Assembly (NCBI RefSeq): GCF_963576615.1
Contig: NC_088708.1
Location: 52,315,196-52,379,195, forward strand
Length of the DNA stretch: 64,000 nucleotides
Source of the DNA: Watersipora subatra
Taxonomy: Eukaryota; Bryozoa; Gymnolaemata; Cheilostomatida; Watersiporidae
Reading direction: 5' to 3'
Shown here in pieces: positions 56,801 to 64,000 of the stretch. Under the pieces are notes generated by a model, which worked only from the letters and a program-made list of their open reading frames with translations, made no database searches and was not told the DNA's origin. A program made the position numbers and the translations under genes. The first letter of the stretch is position 1; every line of letters starts with the position of its first letter.

Positions 56801-59800
56801 GGTATCAAAATATTCACCATGCCTTAGTCTGCTGTAATATAGGTGCAAAATATGAGAAAATGTGATTACAAGCTCTTAAAAGCTCAAAAACGGACAATTA
56901 ATCCCAGCCATCACGAAAACGCTATAGGTTGGAATCCCTTTCCAAAACGGCTCAAATGGGATGTAGTTTAACACGATGGCTTCTGTTTATACTTTCATGC
57001 AACCTCATTCGTCGAAATATTTTCACAAATATACACATTCACGGGTATATTCAATAAAACCATGTCTATTGTCCTTACGCGTCTATTTCATCATTATTGT
57101 AATACTGTCACTTTGAGCACTGATATTGTAAAACCTACCGCAAAAATACGTTTAATTTTTCAACCTTAGCTCAAAGGAGTCCATATCATCCTCTGATCAA
57201 CATGACGAGCCTATTGGTCGCCTGTGATAGTCGAAAAAAGCTGCAGAAATTGTTCGTGCTATTTGGCAGGAAGTATGGGTCACATGATCAGATTACGACT
57301 AGATGATTAGACCAAACTGAAATGAAACTGTAAAGTAGCTAGCATCTATATTTGATAAGGGCTTTCCGGTAGAACACGAAAAGTTTGTCATTAACTAGTG
57401 CTACGAGACGTTTTATATATAGAGCCTTTTATTGGCCTTTCATTTTACGTGATAACAGCACATGTCAAAACAATAACCAAGTCGAGTTGAGTATGTCGTC
57501 GAAATAAAGGGATTCCAAACTACGACGTTTTCGTGATGGTTGGGATTAACTGTTCGTTTTTTAGCTTTTAAGAGCTTGTAATCACATTTCCACATATTTG
57601 GCACCTACAACACAACAGAGTAAGACATGGTGAGCCTTTTGTGATACCAAATAACTGTAATGTGAATTTTGTTGCAAGCCAACCTTTATGATGAGCAGAA
57701 ACTGTACATGATAAAAGTACAATAGTGCTCTTTGAGCCCTGCAAAATTAGTGTCTTTGTGTCACTGAAGTTTTAAACCTGCAAGCTACCAAAAGCAAAAA
57801 ATTTCATCTGGCTCTGCACACCGCCTTTTATCTCATGCATAAATAATTACCATTATTTTACATGGAAGAAAACTAAGTTTGATAATACAACCATAAACTG
57901 ATCACGTCAGTTATTACATCATGTCGGTTATTACATCACGTCGGTTATTACATCACGTCGGTTATTACATCACGTCGGTTATTACATCACGTCGGTTATT
58001 ACATCACGTCGGTTATTACATCACGTCAGTTATTACATCACGCCAGTTATTACATCACGTCGGTTATTACATCACGTCAGTCATTACATCACATCGGTTA
58101 TTACATCACGTCGGTTATTACATCACGTCGGTTATTACATCACATCGGTTATTACATCACATCAGTTATTACATCATGTCAGTTATTACATCATGTCAGT
58201 TATTACATCATGTCAGTTATTACACCAAGTCAGTTATTACATCATGTTAGTTATTACATCATGTCAATTATCGCATCATGTCAGTTATTACATCATGCCA
58301 GTTATTACATCATGTCAGTTATTGCATCATGTCAGTTATTACATCACATCAGTTATTGCATCATGTCAGTTATTGCATCATGTCAGTTATTACATCACAT
58401 CAGTTATTGCATCATGTCGGTTATTACACCATGTCAGTTATTGTCAATGTATTAGAGCAGAGGTTCTTTACCTTGTTGGAGGTACTGAGCCCTATAGCTG
58501 TCCTATGTACACTCATAGCGCTATTTATCATTGGAAAAATATAATTTATAATATCACTGTAATAATATTATACTATGATATATATTATCATAATATATAT
58601 GATAATATAGCGATTGCTGGCTTCACCAAAGATCTAATAGTTGTGCCAAAACCCAAGGTTTCATTCGGACACAGGTTAAGAACAACTGCACTAGAGCAAA
58701 TAGGATATGTTGCATGGTGTTTGGCAGTAAATCTGCCAAATCACAACAGCAATCTTCCCTTAGAACTACCTCTAAGCATGTTCACCGCAATCAACCGGAA
58801 TTGTTACCTTTAACAAAAGTCGGTGACAGATGAATAAGAAAACATGCTTGATAAATGATACATTGACTACATGAAAGTCACAAAGTAAAAAAATGATGGC
58901 TTCACAACCTGAGACGTGAAACAGTCAGATAGAGGGATATCTTGAGGCGTGAAACAGTCAGACAGAAGGATATTGGATTACCTTCAAGAATGGGTTCGAC
59001 TGTCAACTGATATTTCTTGCTCTTGAGTCCCGCCTCAACAATACCCACTTCCTGTCGCAGCTCGTACGACTCCGGGAAAACCGACTTGATTTGACCAAGA
59101 TGCTTTGGCTCAAAATTTCTGAAAATTTCAGCAAAAAATCCAACCGGAACAAATAGTTAATGACATCAATACTGACTAATATGTCTTAGCTGATACCAGG
59201 GTAGCATTGACCATGATAATCACAAATATCATTGAAACACAGTATTACAATCAAAAGCATAAACTTTGGTCCGTACAGTTGTTATTTTTCATGGCATATG
59301 AAAATGAAGAGAAACATTGTTTTCCTTCCAACAGCAAATAAACTCATTCAAATAGCAAGTATAATTCGAAAGACTATAACTCAGCCTTGAATACGAACTA
59401 TTGGCAGTATCTTCACAAAAAAGTCATTTGCCTTACCAGAGCATCAGATACCATGTGACAATACGTCTATATCATAACATTAGCCTAGAGCATCAGATAC
59501 CATGTAACAATATGTCTATATCATAACATTAGCCTAGAGCATTCACATTGGATACCAAGTGACAATATGTCTATATCATAACATTAGCCGAGAGCATTCA
59601 CATTGGATACCATGTGACAATATGTCTATATCATAACATTAGCCGAGAGCATTCACATTGGATACCATGTGACAATATGTCTATATCATAACATTAGCCG
59701 AGAGCATTCACATCAGATACCATGTAACAATATGTCTATAAATTGTCATATCATAAAATAAGTATGCTATTTTATAGGTACAAAATCTAAACTTTCTGTA

Positions 59801-62483
59801 TGAATATATATATGCGAAGATCTCGCATCGTTCCAGAAAGTTCACATGGGCTGCGAGATAGGCCAGCTACCACACAAGCAAGGCATGCAAAATGAGTCAT
59901 ATAACTTGATAGAGCAAGCATACTTGCGTAGCATTTCCTGTACTGCTCTCTTCAGTTTGTCAAATGTGCATCGTTCCACCCGGTTGTACATTATACTGAT
60001 GATTGTGTCGGTGCCTTTAAACATGTCCTCCAGAATTTTGTACTTGTATGGCAGAGTCAGCGTTGCCGGAATCTTTACTGATAAGTCTTTATACTTCACA
60101 TAAGCTGGAGTGGAACAACTACAAACGTGCCAATAGGATTTCACCTGGTATTGTTAATACAGTCAAACTAGGATAACTCACCCTCGGATAGCTCGAACAC
60201 ATGGTTAACTCGAACGGATTTGTTTGATCCGTTCCCACGCAATGATAAATTGCTTTAGATAACTCAACCTCAACTTGGTTAACTCGAACAGTTTTTTTCC
60301 CAACGGCTACTGCGACGGTTGTTATCGATTTACAATATCACTTTATTCCAAGCCATAGAGATAAACCTAGTGCTGCATGATAGCGATATAATTCGATATG
60401 ACGATATATTTCAGTGGATGATTTTATATTGGGTCAGTTTTCAAATCGATATGAATATCGAAGCCGATATTTTATCGAAATATCGGCTTAGTTTATTTTG
60501 CAAAACTGGAGTCGTCCATGCTCCTTATTGTAAAGAGGGGACAACTCTTGTTTTTCAACCGATATTAACCAATATCTTTTTATATCATTCGTGTTTAAGC
60601 CTAACACTATATATCGAAAGGAAACAACTCCAATGTTCGATATTTTTCGATATATTTAGAGACCGAATAATCAAATGTACATGCAAAGATATCGTGCAAC
60701 ACTAGATAAACCTCAACCTTTAGTAGTTTTTAGAAGTCGTTATTACCACCATCGGCAAAATATTTTTGTTAACGACTTTTCTAAAGGTTTGCAAAAATAT
60801 CCAATTTTACCAAACATCCGCTTAGCAATGGCCCTCCGAAAGCAAGGAAAAGTGAGCTAACCTTCGAATAAACTTAAAGAAAAATCGGCAAACTTGATCT
60901 TGGTTAAAACACTCAAAAGAAAAAGATGTCTATTCTTCTGAGCATTTCAACAGCGATCAAGTTTTGTCAATTTTAATCTGAAAACGTCCTGGCAATCACA
61001 TAACCTAAAACAACAAACCGATCTCAAGTGAAAGAAAAGTCTCTATGCTTTTTGATGAAATTTTTTTTAAACTTTACATTAGAAGCCTTTTAATTTGCAA
61101 CAAGCCATCTATGCATTTGATTTATATATAGTTTGTATATGTACATTTATCTACTAATAAATACATGGACTTGTGACAGTGCTCTGATAACTTGAACGCT
61201 CTGATAACTCGAATACTTTCGTTCGGTCTCGTGAAGTTTGAGTTATCCGAGTTTGCCTGTACATGTATCTCACTCCACCATTTTCGACCCTACAAGTTCT
61301 CGTGTTATCCTACATAGCAATACTTGCTACTCAAGCTAGTTTTGCTCTATAATAGCAACACAGATAAGAAGATCTTTATGGTGCATAGGAGTGGATTCCA
61401 ATTAATGCAGGTTGTATTGTCACCCCAACCTCAAATCCAAATCCTTCTCAACAACAACTTTTCACGCTGTTTAAATGAGGCAGCCATAAAATTAAACTAT
61501 GAATTAATCTTCCCTCTTAGCATTAAAAACCAAACCTTTTATTTGATGCCTCTGCAGACTCACTGACCGGTGTGGAGTTGTTTTTCTTCTCCTTTATTTT
61601 GGCTTTTATATTTCGTACACTCCGGAGACAAGCCTGCAAAAATTAACTAAAACATAAAGAAGGATGCCAACAAATGTAAAACACGTGAAACTTTGAAGAT
61701 TGTATTGGTTATACACTCTAAAAAAAGGTAATCAGCCAATGAAATATGCATGACGACAAGGTTCAAAAGGTCAAAGCGCATGGGTGGTTAACAGCGCCTA
61801 CGAGGTTGTGAGCTAGAGGATGATAGAGCACCGGATAGTAGTCAAATGACCTTCCTAAAACCGCGCAGACTGACCATAAAACTTGGGATCCATTGTGCCA
61901 TGAACACAACTTGGGCTGGGATGGCACACTTTAGTCTATTTACAATAGTGCAATATCCAAGTTGTCTTGACATGTACAAAAAGTGTTGCAAGTGCCTCAG
62001 CAATTCGCACAACCTCCCCAGTGTTTCTCAAAATAACAATAGCCATTGGTTACTTATGATATATTCAATATGTCAACAAAATCATGAGCTCATTATTCTA
62101 AAGCTATTAAACTGGTAGAAATATGGAATAGAGTTGACCTTTACATATTTTCCTCAATTCTAAATCAAGCCATTTCTACTCAAGCTCGTATTACAAGCAC
62201 AGGGTTCATCAATGGCTCTGAACTAAGTAATGAAACGGAAGCCAACCTTGAGATCTGACAGTTTGCCACACTTGCTTAGTTTCGCTTTCAATTCTGCAGT
62301 ATCTCGACAAGATGCATCAGGTTTGTTCACATCTGGTCTTGTCGTGTCAGATGTAATTACTTCAGCTTTGATTGCATTAGGTCTGATACTATCAGGTCCG
62401 GGTGTATTAGGAGTTACTGAGTTGTGTTCAGTTCTATCGGATTTGACTTTATGAGATTGCGATGTCGCCATCTTGCACGGCAT
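44632..62483 (-). CDS. DNA replication licensing factor CDT1, ten exons, 504 aa
   Basis: Exons in transcript order are 62483-62247, 61633-61564, 60104-59924, 59118-58982, 56650-56523, 52067-51876, 48429-48241, 46776-46667, 46552-46464 and 44813-44632. Every phase agrees. CDT1 loads the MCM2-7 helicase onto ORC/CDC6-bound origins in the nucleus and is held inactive by geminin. The geminin-binding winged helix covers residues about 115-190 (LPYKYKILEDMF, MYNRVERCTFDKLKRAV, HLGQIKSVFPESYELRQE). The linker has RRRLFDIVKSHHQSF and LTRWHPKF (268-275). The C-terminal MCM-binding winged helix is at about 379-490 (IRAKESLKAKAAM, LGRLPEMIKILRHFI, VEKHVDYLLECLPDWIS). Human CDT1 has 546 residues, so this is nearly full length. 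The N-terminal 100 residues are low-complexity, as in other CDT1 proteins, but lack an obvious PIP-box degron. Introns are packed with repeats. Confidence 0.95.
45310..46321. mobile_element. hAT-like element with 240-bp internal inverted repeat
   Basis: Ends TAGAGTTGCCCC and GGGCATCTCTA are inverted repeats of each other. The candidate 8-bp duplications GTATTAGC/GGGGTAGC agree in only 5 of 8. Inside, 45720-45957 and 46040-46277 are inverted copies (CGAGCGGGGCAAGC, CTGATGCATCAGCTGCA, CTCTGCGGTAAACTTTAGTA) around an 80-bp loop. Open frames at 45604, 45648 and 46138 are products of the arms. Confidence 0.65.
46322..46400 (+). repeat. tRNA-derived SINE head
   Basis: A B box in CGAGTTCGATTCCCGTG (46357-46373) preceded by GGGGTAGCACGC. 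No complete cloverleaf. Confidence 0.5.
46464..46552 (-). CDS. CDT1 exon 9
   Basis: Acceptor cctgaaacag; encodes HFITEKKAALGEDSVIVKL and TDSYKSSISQ. It fits the VFVSERK...S segment of vertebrate CDT1 and bridges exons 8 and 10 in phase. Its polypyrimidine tract is weak. Confidence 0.85.
46667..46776 (-). CDS. CDT1 exon 8: start of the MCM-binding winged helix
   Basis: Acceptor ttctgtctag; encodes IRAKESLKAKAAMLRDETTE and LGRLPEMIKIL, with donor AG|GTCGTA. Confidence 0.92.
46790..47795. other. CDT1 intron 7 part, nothing recognised
   Basis: AT-rich sequence with no coding motif. Confidence 0.4.
47798..48220. repeat. 48-bp minisatellite, about 9 copies, next to CDT1 exon 7
   Basis: The unit is GTCTCAGTTGCCATCATGCC plus TACAGGCAACAACAACTGAT and ACATGTAT. 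It contains the inverted pair GTTGCC...GGCAAC. The period is a multiple of three, so both strands show repetitive frames (LLPVGMMATETYMYQ and LPSCLQATTTDTCM); these are artefacts. The right end is about 20 bp from the exon 7 donor. Confidence 0.95.
48241..48429 (-). CDS. CDT1 exon 7: variable linker
   Basis: Acceptor gtctcatttag; encodes VEQALLKVADATEKANNLRN, a Lys/Ala-rich segment and TAGISSALLDR. Donor CGA|GTAAGT lies about 20 bp from a 48-bp minisatellite. GISSALLDR matches GVSQ-LLER before the C-terminal winged helix. Confidence 0.9.
48826..49144. repeat. 18-bp minisatellite, about 17 copies
   Basis: Unit GTGGTGTCTACAGTGACC with GTCGAC and CTTGG variants. Translation gives VSTVTVVSTVT. 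Located in CDT1 intron 6. Confidence 0.95.
49275..49430 (+). repeat. tRNA-derived SINE, best-preserved copy
   Basis: tRNA-like head with a good B box (GAGTTCGAATCCCAC, 49327-49341), then CAACCTCCAACTGTGGCTTC and the tail AGACAAATGGACAGACAGAC and ATGGCT. The A box is degraded and no acceptor stem pairs, so it is not a tRNA gene. Confidence 0.75.
50005..50731. mobile_element. PIF/Harbinger-like foldback element, 285-bp arms, 727 bp
   Basis: Arms 50005-50293 and 50448-50731 are near-perfect inverted copies (AGGTTCGGCCACACGTAACG at one end, AGGTCCGGCCACACGTAACG in complement at the other). Flanks are TAA (50002-50004) and TAA (50732-50734), the 3-bp TWA duplication typical of PIF/Harbinger. In the loop, the minus strand encodes TSKRKFWIHDGKF, faintly like the KRRFWV-P start of Harbinger-associated proteins. 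It lies in CDT1 intron 6. Confidence 0.82.
50820..50945 (+). repeat. Degenerate tRNA-SINE
   Basis: A GGCTTAGCCTAGCATTTATA head and TAGCTATGCTGGACAGACCA tail, with GCCACGAGTTAAACG in the B-box position. Confidence 0.4.
50945..51870. other. CDT1 intron 6 remainder, nothing recognised
   Basis: No coding motif or repeat identified; the minus-strand frame at 51514 lacks any signature. Confidence 0.35.
51876..52067 (-). CDS. CDT1 exon 6: linker with LTRWHPKF
   Basis: Encodes SFLEKLKPAVKVDSQ, KLTRWHPKFLLEEVPEVQP and ITAKDVLSKARGKVPRK. The LTRWHP motif is a CDT1 hallmark. It has the preferred donor AAG|GTATGA. Confidence 0.95.
52430..52700. mobile_element. Possible Tigger-like MITE left end
   Basis: TA followed by CAGTGCACCCTCAAAATGCG, with CTTACGAAGTGGAAC and CACCATACGAAATCA downstream. 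This is the layout of Tigger-type termini. The matching right end was not found. Confidence 0.35.
52700..53380. other. CDT1 intron 5 part, nothing recognised
   Basis: AT-rich, with no coding motif. The frame at 53259-53483 runs into the MITE end at 53383. Confidence 0.35.
53383..53490. mobile_element. Left end of a Tigger-like element
   Basis: TA then CAGTCATACCCCGACATATG, followed by the repeated phrases GAGATACGAG and GTGATACGAG. The right end is not visible; a 76-bp satellite follows. Confidence 0.45.
53534..53838. repeat. 76-bp tandem repeat, 4 copies, each with a 17-bp hairpin
   Basis: Each unit contains AGTAATGCTCTACGAGT, CTGCAGT, ACTCGTAGAGCATTACT: a 17-bp perfect stem with a 7-nt loop. 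Copies with CTATGAG have one G-T pair instead. Then TATGTACGAGTGCAGGTCAG follows. Confidence 0.95.
53984..54010 (-). mobile_element. Helitron-like 3' terminus, minus strand
   Basis: Minus strand: ACCCGTGCAACCTCGGGC hairpin, ATTTAT, then CTAG|T. Confidence 0.45.
54325..54480 (-). repeat. tRNA-derived SINE with duplicated B box
   Basis: Minus strand: GGTTCAATTCCTGTGAGG followed at 18-bp distance by the same B-box phrase again (CACAGGAATTGAACC twice on the plus strand), and the tail CTTCAGACAGACACGGCT. The head contains TGGCTTAGTGGTTGGTAGTG, a good A box. Confidence 0.72.
54876..55654. mobile_element. hAT element copy 2, 779 bp (middle of the nest)
   Basis: Same family as 18339-19136: left end CAGACCTGTGTTCCCTGGGG, right end CAACTAGGGAATACAGGCCT then G. 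The 8-bp target duplication ATCTTCAT (54868-54875 and 55655-55662) is perfect. The hATC frame of copy 1 is absent, replaced by a pogo-like MITE fragment. Confidence 0.85.
54953..55530 (+). mobile_element. 5' fragment of pogo-like MITE (inner element)
   Basis: TA then CAGTCAAACTCGAATAACTC, and about 570 bp matching 60160-61075 minus the nested hAT insert (GGTTAACTCGAACGGATTTG, GAGCGTTTTCACTGCGGTCA, ACTTTACATTAGAGGC). The 3' end is missing at the join to the hAT sequence. Confidence 0.75.
56523..56650 (-). CDS. CDT1 exon 5: helical linker
   Basis: Acceptor gaatttcag; encodes VPEKAVQVAKRKDGRPVFGS, RRKESFRRRLFDIV and KSHHQ. The basic RRKESFRRRL stretch contains an RxL that could act as a cyclin-binding motif. 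Confidence 0.92.
56756..57690. mobile_element. Long inverted repeat, arms about 190 bp
   Basis: 56756-56955 (TTGACTTGCAACAAAATTCA, GATTACAAGCTCTTAAAAGC, CCATCACGAAAACG) is the inverted copy of 57505-57690. About 550 bp of spacer contain no recognisable transposase. It is probably a foldback or MITE-type element in CDT1 intron 4. Confidence 0.78.
57904..58442. repeat. 17-bp minisatellite, about 32 copies
   Basis: Unit GTCGGTTATTACATCAC on the left drifts to GTCAGTTATTGCATCAT on the right, which shows directional divergence along the array. Frames such as SVITSCQLLHHVSYYI are artefacts with a 17-codon period. Confidence 0.95.
58458..58688. mobile_element. hAT-like MITE, 231 bp
   Basis: Ends CAGAGGTTCTTTACCTTG and CAGTTGTTCTTAACCTGTG (complement). 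8-bp flanks TATTAGAG and CACTAGAG agree in 6 of 8. It contains an AT palindrome at about 58560-58610. Confidence 0.65.
58982..59118 (-). CDS. CDT1 exon 4: end of the geminin-binding winged helix
   Basis: Acceptor aattttcag; encodes KNFEPKHLGQIKSVFPESYE and LRQEVGIVEAGLKSKKYQL to EPILE. HLGQIKSVFPESY corresponds to HVGQIKTVYP-SY of vertebrate CDT1. Confidence 0.95.
59447..59750. repeat. 55-bp tandem repeat, about 5-6 copies
   Basis: Unit GATACCATGTGACAATATGT plus CTATATCATAACATTAGCCG and AGAGCATTCACATTG. The first copies are shortened by a few bases. CDT1 intron 3. Confidence 0.93.
59924..60104 (-). CDS. CDT1 exon 3: start of the geminin-binding domain
   Basis: Acceptor gttccactccag. Encodes YVKYKDLSVKIPATL, TLPYKYKILEDMFKGTDTII and YNRVERCTFDKLKRAVQEML, with donor AA|GTATGC. 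This is the most conserved segment of CDT1. Confidence 0.93.
60160..61259 (+). mobile_element. Pogo-like MITE copy 2, 1,100 bp, TA-flanked
   Basis: Ends CAGTCAAACTAGGATAACTC and CAGGCAAACTCGGATAACTC, with TA at 60158-60159 and 61260-61261. It carries a nested hAT-type MITE (60368-60704). Related copies: 31438-32561 (inverted), 54953 (fragment), 10915 and 24600 (fragments). Located in CDT1 intron 2. Confidence 0.87.
60368..60704. mobile_element. hAT-type MITE nested in pogo-like MITE, 337 bp
   Basis: Ends TAGTGCTGCATGATAGCGAT and TAGTGTTGCACGATATC (complement), with a perfect 8-bp duplication GATAAACC at 60360-60367 and 60705-60712. It is rich in CGATAT motifs. The plus-strand frame at 60319 is a by-product. 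Confidence 0.88.
61564..61633 (-). CDS. CDT1 exon 2
   Basis: Acceptor aattttgcag; encodes ACLRSVRNIKAKIKEKKNNS and TPV. The GTGAGT donor at 61563 is preferred over GTCAGT five bases upstream because it gives the phase needed by exon 3. Confidence 0.8.
62247..62483 (-). CDS. CDT1 exon 1 (first visible coding exon)
   Basis: Two AUGs: 62483 (MPCKM) and 62471 (MATSQSH), the second in better context (CAAGATGG). An in-frame TAG lies just upstream of the first. That TAG also reads as a strong acceptor (cttgcttctgtag at 62487), so an upstream exon is possible. It encodes a disordered Pro/Thr/Asp-rich region and ends AELKAKLSKCGKLSDLK with AAG|GTTGGC. Confidence 0.75.
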
Positions 62484-62489
62484 ATTCTA

Positions 62490-63460
62490 CAGAAGCAAGT
62501 GCTACCTGGATGATATCAACAAAATTTCCTCATTTCATTGACCTATATATGCTATCACAGCCAAATTTTCTGTCAGTAGTGTACAAGGTATTAACATTAT
62601 ACATTAAACCACAATTATTTTCAAACACCATCGACTGTAGCTTACAGCACACAACTCATTAGCTGAAAGTAACACCCTGAGATAAGATAGTTGATTATAT
62701 CATACAATGTAAATCATGGCCATAATGACACTGCTCAATTTAACTTTCATGTGGCAATCAATTTAATTTAATAAACTTTTACATAACCACAGCATCTGTA
62801 ATTCTAAATAAAACAATATATATCATGACAAAATTGTTTGAAAACAGTTATAAAAACACATCTTCAAAAAACCATGGACCTTAAATGTACAAATTTGAAT
62901 AAAACTGCCGTTAATTCAGTATTTTTATGTAATGTTTTGAGTTAAAAAATCGAACTTCTGCAAATTCACTTTTGTAGACGTTGGACTTCAGTTTTAGTTG
63001 TGTCCGAATACACCTATAATAGATATCTAAGTCTATGATAGATGTGTAAGGAAGGCTTGACCAGTCAAAGGATCTTTTTGAAACAAGTTCAAAATATTTG
63101 ACCAGCATCTGGCAGGTAAAGCGGTGTTTAGACTAGCGTGATAAGTTCAAGAATGCATTTTTAAAGCATTATTAAAGGTAGGTAGCACTCTTGCGTTGAA
63201 GTGGTCTGTGTAAAAACTTTCTGCTGCTGAATTGTACATAATACAGAAATAATTATTTATTTTCATCCTCAAAACCAGTCTTTAATATATCGCTAATCAG
63301 GTCATCACAAACCTGTAGAAAGCATTTCAATAAAATAAACTTATGAACTTTACTTGTGTTGGCCTTATTGGTTGTCAAGAAGGTGCTATCATTCAACCCC
63401 CAAAAAAACACTCACAGAATGTAGCCTATTTTGCATTTGAGTTTATTAACTCTTTCGTTA
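62490..63460. other. Upstream of CDT1, no gene recognised
   Basis: AT-rich. No plausible CDT1 first exon with a PIP-box frame could be identified by eye; the frames at 62462 (plus) and 62911 (minus) have no motif. Confidence 0.35.
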
Positions 63461-63465
63461 CCGTA

Positions 63466-63850
63466 AGCCGATGTATCGGCTTTCGCGGTAATATAAGTAC
63501 AGACCACAAGCCGATGTATCGGCTTATCGATAGGGTTTCACTTTTCTTTTCATCACGAAGCCCACACATAAGCTAGACCAATCAAATTTTGTCTCCATTG
63601 AAACAACCTTGTTGCCAATCATTTACTATCCATAGAATATTTTTTTGGCTAGACATTTCCAACAATTTGCGGTGATAAAAGTACCAACTGTGAAACGATA
63701 TATTGGCTTATCAATAGGGTTTCACTTTTCTTTTCATTACGAAACCCACACATTAGCTAGACCAATCAAGTTTTGTCTCCAGTGAAACAACCTTGTTGCC
63801 AATCACGTGCACCTGAAAGAAAGATTTTTGGTTCAACGATTCTATTTCTC
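63466..63850. repeat. Two-copy 184-bp tandem repeat with AAGCCGAT palindromes
   Basis: TAGGGTTTCACTTTTCTTTT at 63531 recurs at 63715 with the following 100 bp (AGCTAGACCAATCAA, GAAACAACCTTGTTGCCAAT). AAGCCGATGTATCGGCTT, a perfect 8-bp-arm palindrome, occurs twice in the first copy (about 63466 and 63509) and is mutated in the second. Confidence 0.85.
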
Positions 63851-64000
63851 ATTATTGTTCAAGACGGGAAAACCAGATCGTTATTGTCATGACAAGGAAA
63901 AACACACCGCGTTCGTTCAACGCAAATAAAATGTTGGAGATTGTACGAGAGTGGAGTTCACTTTATACTTATCTTGTAGAGAATTTTGTTTTGAATAAAA

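Noticed and set aside
57921..58813. Frames encoding SVITSCQLLHH repeats, up to 206 codons
   Set aside because: Produced by the 17-bp minisatellite (17-codon cycle) running into a hAT MITE.
60085..60144. Extended CDT1 exon 3 starting at the ccag near 60131 (VKSYWHVCSCSTPAY)
   Set aside because: Phase would also fit with a GTCAGT donor in exon 2, but the ccactccag acceptor at 60105 has a better pyrimidine tract and pairs with a stronger GTGAGT donor.

Overview
This window is eukaryotic, from an intron-rich, AT-rich and very repeat-rich animal genome. Genes are split by GT-AG introns, tRNA-derived SINEs and tandem repeats are frequent, and nothing looks operonic. The gene content (a short-chain collagen C4-like protein, a small secreted protein with repeated NPC/CxxC cysteine blocks, a kelch-repeat protein and CDT1) suggests a lophotrochozoan invertebrate. 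A bryozoan or mollusc would fit, but the sequence alone does not settle it.

Layout. Bases 1-6,120: repeats, then the last four coding exons of a plus-strand short-chain collagen gene (1323-5988), whose introns hold a 39-bp minisatellite, a decayed LINE and a hAT element with a BED finger. Bases 6,120-14,500: no host gene recognised. Remains of a Penelope-like element, a minus-strand THAP/'HTG' family transposase and a Copia element lie here. Bases 14,511-28,132: a minus-strand kelch-repeat gene reconstructed from seven exons with matching splice phases (435 aa). Its introns carry two pogo/Tigger-like elements, a hAT element, an R2-like LINE fragment and Helitron-like ends. Bases 28,200-33,000: minisatellites, SINEs and a 1.1-kb pogo-like MITE with a foldback element inside it. 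Bases 32,992-35,017: three exons of a plus-strand secreted cysteine-rich protein. Bases 35,650-43,360: the 3' end of a LINE with an open restriction-like-endonuclease reading frame, a Tigger transposase relic split by a 33-bp satellite, a possible orphan exon and a 3.4-kb satellite of 34-bp units.

Bases 44,632-62,483: a minus-strand CDT1 gene (replication licensing factor) with ten exons whose phases all agree (504 aa). Its introns hold three long foldback or inverted-repeat elements, a triple nested transposon stack, several minisatellites and two pogo/hAT MITEs, one inside the other. Bases 62,500-64,000: repeats only.

The genes have no evident functional link to each other. CDT1 acts in DNA replication licensing, the collagen and the cysteine-rich protein are extracellular, and the kelch protein is probably a beta-propeller adaptor. 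I found no operon, CRISPR array, rRNA gene or intact tRNA gene. The most informative novelties are the transposon nesting, the foldback elements, the higher-order structure of the satellites and the apparent lack of an N-terminal PIP degron in the visible CDT1 model.
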